Shown here: one piece after another, positions 1 to 5,357 of the stretch
Numbering within the stretch: position 1 is the stretch's first letter
Layout: the number at the start of each line of letters is the position of its first letter
NCBI GenBank assembly: GCA_030618925.1
Contig: JAUXCK010000228.1
Location: forward strand, 1-5,357
Direction of reading: 5' to 3'
Source of the DNA: Desulfobacteraceae bacterium
Lineage (GTDB): Bacteria > Desulfobacterota > Desulfobacteria > Desulfobacterales > SURF-7
DNA length: 5,357 nt
Program-made: the position numbers and the translations under genes
Notes under the pieces: generated by a model
Databases searched by the model: none
The model's input: only the letters and a program-made list of their open reading frames with translations
Told to the model about the DNA's origin: nothing

Positions 1-969
1 AAGCCCGTCCCGGACCTTGATCATGATGGGAACGACATTTTTGTAGGAAAAGGCCTGCTTGAGTTTGAATGCTTCGAGATCAAAGATAATTTTCAGTAAA
101 TGCGGCATATTGAAATCGGTCATCACAATGCCGTCCTCTTTGAAGTGAACGCCGGCGCTCATGGGAATTCCTTTCCCCTCGTTTACGCCACTCACCTTTC
201 CGAGCACGAATCGCAGGGGATCAAAGAAAAAATCGTACCCCACGCCCGGGATACCGCTTTTCCGAAGGATGACCGGCGACCCGATACCGCCGCCGGCAAC
301 AATGATTTGCGGTGCAAAAACCTTTTTGACCTCTCTTTTGTGCTTATATTCAACGCCGATGGCTTTATTATTTTCTACGATCACCTTTTTTACTTTGGCC
401 CGGTTTATCATTTTGGCGCCGTTTTCCAGGGCATCATCCATAAAATTGCGTGCATTCCACTTGGCCCCGTGCGGGCACCCATAAGAGCACAACTGACAGC
501 TTGTCCGGCACTTGTCCTGATAAATGAATTTATCCAGTTTTCGGCAGTCATACCCCAATTCCAGCGCGCTGTTCATGAATATTTTTGCTGCCGGGCTCAT
601 GAGTTCATCTGAGAGGGGGGCCATGGGGATTTCATTCTTAAGCGCCAGGACTTCTTCCGAGATATCCACGCCATAGGTTTTGAGCATATCCACAGGCGGG
701 TCAAATGCTGTTGCGCAGTAATAAATGGAACTGCCGCCGGTTGTAATGCCCCGGATCATCCCTATCATTTGTCCGGTGATGAGCAGCCCTTTTCCGGGGA
801 GAAACCCCCGGGGAATCACCTGCCGGAGCGTTCCTTTCACAGGGTCATTGTCGCCCCATTCCAGGACAAGGACCTTTTTTCCTTTTAAGGACAATTCCCT
901 TGCCACTGTTGCCCCCCCGGGGCCGCTTCCCACAATGATTGCATCAAATTCTTTTTGTGAAAGTGTCAT
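1..969 (-). CDS. GMC-family FAD-dependent oxidoreductase (3' end beyond the window)
   Basis: This is the N-terminal 323 residues of a flavoprotein with no internal stop; the gene continues past base 1. GMC enzymes oxidise alcohol groups or related C-H bonds using FAD. The Rossmann dinucleotide motif GSGPGG is at residues 14-19, and the acidic residue that usually binds the FAD ribose is E37 (LVLEWG). The GMC GGSS motif is at 78-81. The second GMC signature is clear at 224-240 (VAGGGIGSP, then KSGI). Between them lies a cysteine cluster, C154-x3-C158-x2-C161-x3-C165, followed by HGAK; this could hold metal or an Fe-S cluster, which is inference. The catalytic His region of GMC enzymes would lie beyond the window. 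No signal peptide is seen, so it is probably cytoplasmic. The ATG at 967-969 is chosen because AGGAGGAG lies 8 nt upstream and the FAD motif starts at the usual distance. It is divergent from the activase gene. The family is secure; the substrate is unknown. Confidence 0.9.
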   Translation of the reverse strand, partial: MTLSQKEFDAIIVGSGPGGATVARELSLKGKKVLVLEWGDNDPVKGTLRQVIPRGFLPGKGLLITGQMIGMIRGITTGGSSIYYCATAFDPPVDMLKTYGVDISEEVLALKNEIPMAPLSDELMSPAAKIFMNSALELGYDCRKLDKFIYQDKCRTSCQLCSYGCPHGAKWNARNFMDDALENGAKMINRAKVKKVIVENNKAIGVEYKHKREVKKVFAPQIIVAGGGIGSPVILRKSGIPGVGYDFFFDPLRFVLGKVSGVNEGKGIPMSAGVHFKEDGIVMTDFNMPHLLKIIFDLEAFKLKQAFSYKNVVPIMIKVRDGL

Positions 970-977
970 GGTGTTTT

Positions 978-985
978 CTCCTCCT
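978..985 (-). promoter_or_regulatory. Strong Shine-Dalgarno of the GMC oxidoreductase
   Basis: On the minus strand the sequence reads AGGAGGAG, 8 nt before the ATG at 969. It is a near-perfect anti-16S match at good spacing and fixes this start. Confidence 0.85.
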
Positions 986-1018
986 GCAAACAGGCTTTAA
1001 TGGGTGTTTTTCATGTCA

Positions 1019-1042
1019 TAGTACCCCTGTGGTGGGGTACTA
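1019..1042. promoter_or_regulatory. Perfect 9-bp inverted repeat in the oxidoreductase leader
   Basis: The arms TAGTACCCC (1019-1027) and GGGGTACTA (1034-1042) are perfectly complementary around a 6-nt centre. The site lies about 50 nt upstream of the oxidoreductase start and downstream of its predicted promoter, so it would be transcribed into the leader and could fold as a stable hairpin. It could equally be a 24-bp operator for a dimeric repressor that blocks elongation. There is no U-run after it in the minus direction, so an intrinsic terminator is unlikely. Confidence 0.6.
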
Positions 1043-1082
1043 AATACAAAACAAACTGGATAAAATGGTATTTATGCGTAAT

Positions 1083-1099
1083 CGGTCGACCGTCGACCG
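1083..1099. promoter_or_regulatory. 17-bp perfect palindrome, likely repressor operator
   Basis: The arms CGGTCGAC (1083-1090) and GTCGACCG (1092-1099) are perfectly complementary around a single central base. The site abuts the minus-strand -10 box and covers the predicted transcription start at about 1094, the position expected for a repressor operator. GC-rich palindromes with CGGTCG or CGACCG half-sites are common among TetR-family operators, so a TetR-type regulator is a reasonable guess. No regulator gene is in the window. An additional TATGCG (1073-1078) / CGCATA (1098-1103) pair surrounds the site and could extend the symmetry. Confidence 0.6.
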
Positions 1100-1100
1100 C

Positions 1101-1129
1101 ATACTAAATGGACTGTCCACCCCTGTCAA
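1101..1129 (-). promoter_or_regulatory. Sigma70-type promoter for the GMC oxidoreductase
   Basis: On the minus strand a perfect -35 box TTGACA (plus-strand TGTCAA at 1124-1129) is separated by exactly 17 nt from TAGTAT (plus-strand ATACTA at 1101-1106), which matches 4 of 6 bases of the -10 consensus, including the key first two and last two. Transcription would begin near 1094, giving a leader of roughly 125 nt before the ATG at 969. Operator-like palindromes lie in the spacer and directly downstream, which supports this as a real, regulated promoter. Confidence 0.65.
1109..1119. promoter_or_regulatory. 11-bp palindrome within the promoter spacer
   Basis: TGGAC (1109-1113) and GTCCA (1115-1119) form a perfect palindrome around one central base, wholly between the -35 and -10 boxes of the minus-strand promoter. 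It may be a second operator, but 5-bp arms are short enough to arise by chance. Confidence 0.35.
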
Positions 1130-1158
1130 GAAAAAATTTCAAACTTTTTTAGAGGGAC

Positions 1159-1181
1159 GGGGTCAAATTCCCTATTGACTC
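1159..1181. repeat. Stem-loop repeat unit, copy A
   Basis: This 23-nt unit starts GGGGTCAAAT and ends CTATTGACTC. It matches copy B (1267-1289) at 21 of 23 positions, in the same orientation and 108 nt away. Inside it, GTCAA (1162-1166) and TTGAC (1175-1179) are inverted, so each unit can form a small hairpin. The two differences (positions 1169-1170, TC versus CT) are in the loop, so the stem is conserved. Confidence 0.65.
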
Positions 1182-1203
1182 AGAAAAGTTTTTTATAATT
1201 GAC

Positions 1204-1259
1204 AGAGCGAAGTGATGCCATCCTTCGACATTCGACATTCGACATTCGACATTCGCTCT
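1204..1259. repeat. 8-bp inverted repeat enclosing the tandem repeat
   Basis: AGAGCGAA (1204-1211) and TTCGCTCT (1252-1259) are perfect inverted copies separated by 40 nt. The enclosed loop contains four tandem TTCGACA copies. The right arm overlaps the degenerate fifth repeat unit. The whole lies between stem-loop copies A and B, so the structure looks like one composite element rather than separate chance repeats. Confidence 0.55.
1224..1258. repeat. Tandem 7-bp repeat, four perfect TTCGACA copies plus one degenerate
   Basis: Perfect TTCGACA copies occupy 1224-1230, 1231-1237, 1238-1244 and 1245-1251, followed by TTCGCTC (1252-1258). Short tandem arrays of this kind vary in copy number by slippage. 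It is non-coding and lies upstream of the activase gene. Confidence 0.9.
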
Positions 1260-1299
1260 TAAAAAGGGGGTCAAATCTCCTATTGACTCTTTTTTTAAG
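1258..1299. repeat. Stem-loop repeat unit, copy B, inside a longer hairpin
   Basis: Copy B of the 23-nt unit is at 1267-1289. It is wrapped by CTTAAAAA (1258-1265) and TTTTTAAG (1292-1299), perfect inverted 8-mers. In RNA the four bases between outer and inner arms (1266-1269 with 1288-1291) can also pair, with one G-C and three G-U pairs, giving a near-continuous stem of about 17 pairs around an 8-nt loop. On the plus strand the T-run at 1290-1296 follows the inner stem, so it resembles a weak intrinsic terminator, but no upstream plus-strand gene needs one. Confidence 0.6.
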
Positions 1300-1341
1300 C
1301 CTGATTGAGCGCTTGATATCAGAAAGAGTGGCCCCCCTTGT

Positions 1342-1358
1342 CTATTGACCTTTTGACC
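1342..1358. repeat. Partial third repeat copy with a TTGACC direct repeat
   Basis: CTATTGAC at 1342-1349 matches the right end of the two stem-loop units, and TTGACC occurs twice (1345-1350 and 1353-1358) at an 8-nt pitch. It may be a decayed third repeat unit. It could also be a direct-repeat binding site or a -35-like element for the activase gene, but no -10 box at proper spacing was found. Confidence 0.35.
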
Positions 1359-1434
1359 CAGACATTATATGGATGGTGCCTCAACTCTCTGCTGTCGGGG
1401 TTGTGCAGACCCGATTCCTTACCATGGTGCACAG

Positions 1435-1447
1435 AAGATTTAATCTT
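1435..1447. promoter_or_regulatory. 13-bp palindrome next to the activase ribosome binding site
   Basis: AAGATT (1435-1440) and AATCTT (1442-1447) are perfect inverted copies around one base and directly abut the AGGAG of the activase gene. It could be an operator or could modulate access to the ribosome binding site, but it is short and AT-rich, so chance is possible. Confidence 0.35.
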
Positions 1448-1452
1448 AGGAG
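1448..1452 (+). promoter_or_regulatory. Ribosome binding site of the activase gene
   Basis: AGGAG lies 9 nt before the ATG at 1462 and 15 nt before a second in-frame ATG at 1468. The spacing favours 1462 as the start. Confidence 0.75.
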
Positions 1453-1461
1453 AAAGAACCC

Positions 1462-4400
1462 ATGTCCATGAATAAAAAATCCCTTGGGGTGTGCCTTGGC
1501 GCCTCGACAGTGTCTTTTGCACAAGTCGAGTTCGTTCCGTACCAGGGGGAGGCGAAAGTGGGGGGAAACACAAATCATGCCCGGGTGACAGATTATACGC
1601 TGTATCCCCATGGCGGTGACCCCAAGAATGCCATACACTCATATTTTGAAAATTTTGATCCTGATTCAATTGAGTCCATTGCCGTTACCGGTCGAAAACT
1701 TCACGAGCATGTTCATTTGTCATCGATTCCAGAGCCTGTCGCAGTGGAGCACGCCTACGGTTTTCTAAAACCCCGGGATGCGTCGTGCCCGGCAGTTGTC
1801 TCAGCCGGCGGTGAAACCTTTATGGCTTATGTACTGGACTCCCGGGGCCGGATATCCAATGTGCTGACCGGGAACAAGTGCGCATCCGGTACCGGCGAGT
1901 TTTTTCTTCAGCAATTGCGCCGGATGGATGTGTCACTCGAGGATGTTGCCAAATGGGACGACACCATTACCCCCTATCCTGTTTCCGGGCGCTGCTCTGT
2001 TTTCTGCAAATCGGATTGCACACATGCCACCAATAAAGGTGTGCCGAGGTCAAAGGTCACGGCCGGGCTCAGCGTGATGATGGCAGATAAAATCCTGGAA
2101 CTTCTGAAAAAGGTGAAGCATGAAAATATTATGATTGTCGGCGGCAGCGCACGGAACCGGATGATGATTAAAAATCTGCAAACAGAGATTCCCGGGCTGA
2201 TCGTCCCCAAAGAGGCGCCTTATTTTGAAGCGCTCGGTGCAGCCCTGTGGGCCATGGACAATAACACGGCGCCTTTCCCTGGTATAAAAAATCTTTTCAA
2301 AAGTGAAAAAACATCATTCGAAGTCCTGCCGCCCCTCAGGGATTTTGCCCATATGGTGGAATTCAAAACCCTTGAGAGGGCTGAAATCCAATCCGGGGAT
2401 GTCTGCCTGCTCGGACTCGATGTGGGCTCAACCACCACAAAGGCGGTTCTGCTGCGACGGTCGGACAACGCCCTTTTATCTTCTGTGTATCTCCGTACAA
2501 GTGGCGACCCGGTAGGGGCATCCAGGCAGTGTTACAGGGCGATATTGACCCAGATGAAACAGCGGGTGGACCCATCCAAAATCCAAATTACAGGGCTTGG
2601 TGTCTGCGGTTCCGGACGTCAGATTGCCGGCCTTCACGCCCTTACCGATGGCGTGATCAACGAAATTATCGCACACGCCGTGGCCGCCGTGTTTTTTGAT
2701 CACAGTGTGGACACCATTTTTGAAATCGGTGGTCAGGATGCCAAGTATACTTATATTACAAACGGTGTTTCTTCTGATTATGCCATGAATGAGGCCTGCT
2801 CGGCCGGTACCGGATCTTTCCTGGAAGAATCGGCCTTTGAGTCGCTTGGCGTCAAAATGGAGGAGATTGCGGATATCGCGCTTCAGGGGGAACGCCCGCC
2901 CAATTTCAATGATCAGTGTGCGGCGTTTATTGCTTCTGATATCAAGAACGCCATTCATGAAGGGTGCGCGCACGAAGATATCGTTGCCGGCCTGGTGTAT
3001 TCCATCTGTATGAATTACGCCAACCGGGTCAAAGGCAACCGGCCTGTGGGGGAGAAAGTTTTTATGCAGGGCGGTGTTTGCTACAATCGGGCGATTCCGC
3101 TTGCCATGGCATCGCTTGTAGGCAAGCCGATTGTCGTTCCGCCGGAACCCGGGCTCATGGGGGCATTCGGTGCTGCGCTGGAAGTCAAAAAGCGAATCGA
3201 ATCCGGTCAGATGGAGGAAAAGCAATTTGATCTGGAATCCCTTATGGATCGGGAAGTGACCTACGGAAAATCATTTGTCTGCCGGGGAGGCAGTAAAGCG
3301 TGTGACCGCAGATGCAATATCGCAATGATCGCGCTTGAAGGGGTGAAATACCCTTTTGGCGGTGCGTGCAACAGGTATTACAATTTACGCAACCATATCA
3401 AATTTGATGTGGAGAAACTAGATCTGGTAAGGGTCCGGCAGCATCTCATATTTGAGAAATACGGCGGCACTGTGGAAAGGGAAGAGGGGTGCCCCCCAAA
3501 AGGGAAAATAGGAATGAACCGGAGTTTCCTGGTGAATACTTATTTTCCGTTATATTCTACGTTTTTTGCGGAACTTGGATATGAAACAATACTTCCTTCT
3601 ACCCCTTCCCGGGAAGGCATCGATCGCAGGAATGCCGCTTTCTGCTACCCGGCGGAACTGGCCCATGGTTTTTTTTATTCGCTTCTAAACATGGACACCC
3701 GGCCGGATTTTATTTTTTTGCCTCATTTCAAATCCATGCCGAGTCAAAACGGGAATTTAAGCTCCCAGGTCTGTCCCTTTGTGCAGGGAGAACCCTTTTA
3801 CATGCAGACAACGTTCAAGACCGACATGGATCAGCTGCGGCAAAACGGCACCAAGGTCCTGTCTCCGCTTCTTGATATGAATAAGGGATTGATGGCATCA
3901 AAGACGTCCCTGGTCGATACTGCGGTGCAGATGGGCATCAGCCGAAAGTCGGCACAGGATGCCTTTGACAAGGCTGTGGATGTGCAACGGAAATGCCAGG
4001 AAGAGATGAAGCGCATCGGACGGGAAGTACTAAAAGAGATAGAGGCGGATCCTGATCGGACAGCGGTGGTTTTGTTTGGCCGATCCTATAACGGGTTTGT
4101 TGAAGAAGCCAACATGGGCATTCCGCATAAATTGGCGTCAAGAGGTGTTCAGGTGATTCCGTTTGATTTCCTCCCGTTTGAGCAGGAGAAGATTAAACGT
4201 CACATGTATTGGGGAATGGGGCAGCGCATACTCATGGCGGCAAGAATGGTCGAAAAGCATCCTCAGCTCTACAGCACATTTATCACTAACTTTTCCTGCG
4301 GCCCGGATTCTTTCGTGATCGGCTACTTCAGAAGTATCATGGGCCAAAAGCCATCCCTGACCCTGGAACTCGATAATCATACGGCAGATGCCGGGCTGGA

Positions 4401-5357
4401 AACAAGAATAGAAGCCTTCCTTGATATTGTTGCTTCTTATCGGCAGCTGATGAACGAAAAACAGATCCCTCAAAAAATCAGTACTTTCAGCCCTGCCCGG
4501 ATCTTGACAGGTAAAGGGTTGCCAAAAGTGGCGACATCTTCCGGAAAGGTTTTTTCCATGGCCGATCCACAGGTGACGCTTCTTTTTCCGTCAATGGGCC
4601 GTCTGGGTTCTGAATCCATTGCCGCGGTTTTCAAGTGGGCGGGATTTAATTCAAAAGTGTATCCGGAATCAGGTGAAGCAGAACTGAAAACAGGGCGCGC
4701 CAATACATCGTGCAAGGAATGTCTTCCATTGATTCTGACCACGGGAACATTGCTCAATTATGTCAGGCACCAGAAAAAGGACGACGAAGTTCTGGTTTAT
4801 TTCATGCCCACCGGCTCCGGTCCGTGCCGTTTCGGGCAGTACTATATATTCATGGAGGATCTGGTAAAGCGGCTTGAATTGAAAGACGTCGCTGTATTTT
4901 CGCTCAGTTCTGAAAATGGCTATGCCGGCCTGGGCAATGATTTCCTGCTGCGGGGATGGCGGGCCGTCATTATTTCCGATGTAATGGAAGATATCCGGTC
5001 TATGATCCTGGCAAACGCGACAGATACCGGTGCAGCCATGGAGATATTTGAAGCGGAATGGACAAAGATTCTGTGTGCCCTGGAGAAAAGCAGTGTTAAG
5101 GGGATTGAGAAACAATTGCAGCAGGCCGGCAACAGGTTCGGCAGCATCCCCATGAAACGGCCTTTCCGGGAAGTTCCCACGATTTATCTTGCAGGTGAAA
5201 TATTTGTCAGGCGGGATCCATTGTCCCGCAGGCATCTGACCGAACAACTTGCACAAAAAGGTTTTTCTGTTATATGCTCACCTGTGGCCGAATGGATTCG
5301 CTATGCTGATTTTCTGATGGATCATGGCCTGGTGGATGAATTTTTATCCCCCATGGA
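1462..5357 (+). CDS. Large fused acyl-CoA dehydratase activase (BadF/BadG/BcrA/BcrD-type ATPase, 3' end beyond the window)
   Basis: This frame is open for 1298 codons and has no stop before the edge. Full-length relatives are typically about 1400-1500 residues, so roughly the last 100-200 are missing. The first ASKHA domain (about 7-265) starts GVCLGASTVS, with AGGETF at 115-120, CASGTGEFF at 140-148, GRCSVFC at 176-182 and VGGSA at 226-230. The second (about 315-575) is canonical: DVGSTTTK at 320-327, EIGGQDAK at 421-428, NEACSAGTGSF at 443-453, DQCAAF at 484-489 and QGGV at 536-539. By analogy with HgdC, C446 and C486 should ligate a bridging [4Fe-4S] cluster; C140 and C178 occupy the same places in domain 1. 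A DUF2229-type segment (about 600-980) has C607, C614, C618 and C636, GRSYN at 873-877 and HTADAG at 973-978. An HgdB-like part follows with C1084, C1087, C1122 and AGEIFVRRDP at 1244-1253. The expected role is ATP-driven low-potential electron transfer to a cytoplasmic Fe-S reductase or dehydratase. The substrate is unknown. Confidence 0.92.
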   Translation, partial: MSMNKKSLGVCLGASTVSFAQVEFVPYQGEAKVGGNTNHARVTDYTLYPHGGDPKNAIHSYFENFDPDSIESIAVTGRKLHEHVHLSSIPEPVAVEHAYGFLKPRDASCPAVVSAGGETFMAYVLDSRGRISNVLTGNKCASGTGEFFLQQLRRMDVSLEDVAKWDDTITPYPVSGRCSVFCKSDCTHATNKGVPRSKVTAGLSVMMADKILELLKKVKHENIMIVGGSARNRMMIKNLQTEIPGLIVPKEAPYFEALGAALWAMDNNTAPFPGIKNLFKSEKTSFEVLPPLRDFAHMVEFKTLERAEIQSGDVCLLGLDVGSTTTKAVLLRRSDNALLSSVYLRTSGDPVGASRQCYRAILTQMKQRVDPSKIQITGLGVCGSGRQIAGLHALTDGVINEIIAHAVAAVFFDHSVDTIFEIGGQDAKYTYITNGVSSDYAMNEACSAGTGSFLEESAFESLGVKMEEIADIALQGERPPNFNDQCAAFIASDIKNAIHEGCAHEDIVAGLVYSICMNYANRVKGNRPVGEKVFMQGGVCYNRAIPLAMASLVGKPIVVPPEPGLMGAFGAALEVKKRIESGQMEEKQFDLESLMDREVTYGKSFVCRGGSKACDRRCNIAMIALEGVKYPFGGACNRYYNLRNHIKFDVEKLDLVRVRQHLIFEKYGGTVEREEGCPPKGKIGMNRSFLVNTYFPLYSTFFAELGYETILPSTPSREGIDRRNAAFCYPAELAHGFFYSLLNMDTRPDFIFLPHFKSMPSQNGNLSSQVCPFVQGEPFYMQTTFKTDMDQLRQNGTKVLSPLLDMNKGLMASKTSLVDTAVQMGISRKSAQDAFDKAVDVQRKCQEEMKRIGREVLKEIEADPDRTAVVLFGRSYNGFVEEANMGIPHKLASRGVQVIPFDFLPFEQEKIKRHMYWGMGQRILMAARMVEKHPQLYSTFITNFSCGPDSFVIGYFRSIMGQKPSLTLELDNHTADAGLETRIEAFLDIVASYRQLMNEKQIPQKISTFSPARILTGKGLPKVATSSGKVFSMADPQVTLLFPSMGRLGSESIAAVFKWAGFNSKVYPESGEAELKTGRANTSCKECLPLILTTGTLLNYVRHQKKDDEVLVYFMPTGSGPCRFGQYYIFMEDLVKRLELKDVAVFSLSSENGYAGLGNDFLLRGWRAVIISDVMEDIRSMILANATDTGAAMEIFEAEWTKILCALEKSSVKGIEKQLQQAGNRFGSIPMKRPFREVPTIYLAGEIFVRRDPLSRRHLTEQLAQKGFSVICSPVAEWIRYADFLMDHGLVDEFLSPM

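Larger units (their letters stand above)
970..1461. other. Divergent intergenic region without a coding gene
   Basis: No convincing gene was found on either strand in these 492 bases; the frames that cross it have no family motif or good ribosome binding site. It divides into a regulatory half next to the oxidoreductase (970-1130: Shine-Dalgarno, leader hairpin, promoter, palindromes) and a repeat half (about 1159-1358: stem-loop units and a tandem 7-mer). The last 100 bases before the activase hold a small palindrome and its ribosome binding site. A clear activase promoter was not identified. Confidence 0.7.

Noticed and set aside
100..612. Plus-strand open frame of 170 codons
   Set aside because: It is antisense to the GMC oxidoreductase, whose frame is open throughout and carries clear FAD and GMC motifs. 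The plus frame has no recognisable motif.
997..1014. Five-codon minus-strand leader peptide (MKNTH)
   Set aside because: It has no ribosome binding site, no run of regulatory codons and no coupled terminator; it is most likely chance.
1194..1204. TATAAT (1194-1199) and TTGACA (1199-1204) as an activase promoter
   Set aside because: Both hexamers are perfect, but neither has a partner at proper spacing: TTGACT is only 13 nt before the TATAAT, and nothing like a -10 box lies 16-18 nt after the TTGACA. They may be chance matches in AT-rich repeat sequence.
1224..1258. CRISPR-like array
   Set aside because: The repeats are 7 bp and directly adjacent with no spacers, so this is a simple tandem repeat.
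1371..1392. Possible sigma54 promoter (GG...GC)
   Set aside because: The GG at 1375-1376 and the GC at 1391-1392 are 14 nt apart instead of the required 10, and the flanking bases do not match the consensus.
1319..1669. Minus-strand frame of 116 codons reaching into the gap
   Set aside because: It overlaps the activase N-terminus in antisense, has low-complexity composition and shows no motif or convincing start.
2476..3225. Minus-strand open frame of 249 codons
   Set aside because: It lies opposite the second ATPase domain of the activase, which has a full set of family motifs. It is a shadow frame in a conserved coding region, with no family resemblance of its own.
4669..5256. Minus-strand open frame of 195 codons
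   Set aside because: It is antisense to the HgdB-like part of the activase. The plus frame has the recognisable motifs; this one has none.

Overview
The window contains the 5' parts of two divergently transcribed genes separated by a regulatory and repeat-rich gap of about 490 bases. Both genes run off the window edges. The large activase, the cysteine-rich GMC oxidoreductase and the style of the gap together suggest a strictly anaerobic bacterium. A sulfate-reducing or syntrophic member of the former Deltaproteobacteria (Desulfobacterales-like) fits best. This is inferred from gene content; there is no rRNA or marker gene in the window.

Region 1-969 (minus strand) encodes the first 323 residues of a GMC-family, FAD-dependent oxidoreductase. 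It has a clear Rossmann motif, a GGSS motif, the second GMC signature and a compact four-cysteine cluster (C154, C158, C161, C165).

Region 970-1461 has no gene. On the minus strand it holds a strong Shine-Dalgarno, a hairpin with 9-bp arms in the predicted leader, and a good sigma70-type promoter (TTGACA, 17-nt spacer, TAGTAT). A perfect 17-bp palindrome covers the predicted transcription start, and an 11-bp palindrome lies in the promoter spacer. Further right is a compact repeat cluster: two near-identical 23-nt stem-loop units flank an 8-bp inverted repeat, which encloses four perfect tandem copies of TTCGACA. A partial third unit follows. The activase gene then starts behind a small palindrome and an AGGAG ribosome binding site.

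Region 1462-5357 (plus strand) is one uninterrupted reading frame of 1298 complete codons with no stop in the window. It encodes a large fused acyl-CoA dehydratase activase-type protein: two ASKHA (BadF/BadG/BcrA/BcrD, HgdC-like) ATPase domains in tandem, a DUF2229-type segment with a cysteine cluster, and an HgdB-like C-terminal part. In the 2-hydroxyacyl-CoA dehydratase, benzoyl-CoA reductase and double-cubane-cluster families, the HgdC-like ATPase uses ATP to drive a low-potential electron into a partner Fe-S protein. Here activator and partner-like modules are on one chain. The substrate cannot be read from the sequence.

How the two genes work together is not shown directly. The divergent layout and the operator-like palindromes suggest that at least the oxidoreductase gene is transcriptionally controlled, and the two could belong to one acyl-CoA or alcohol-related pathway. 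No mobile-element gene, tRNA, rRNA or CRISPR array is visible.
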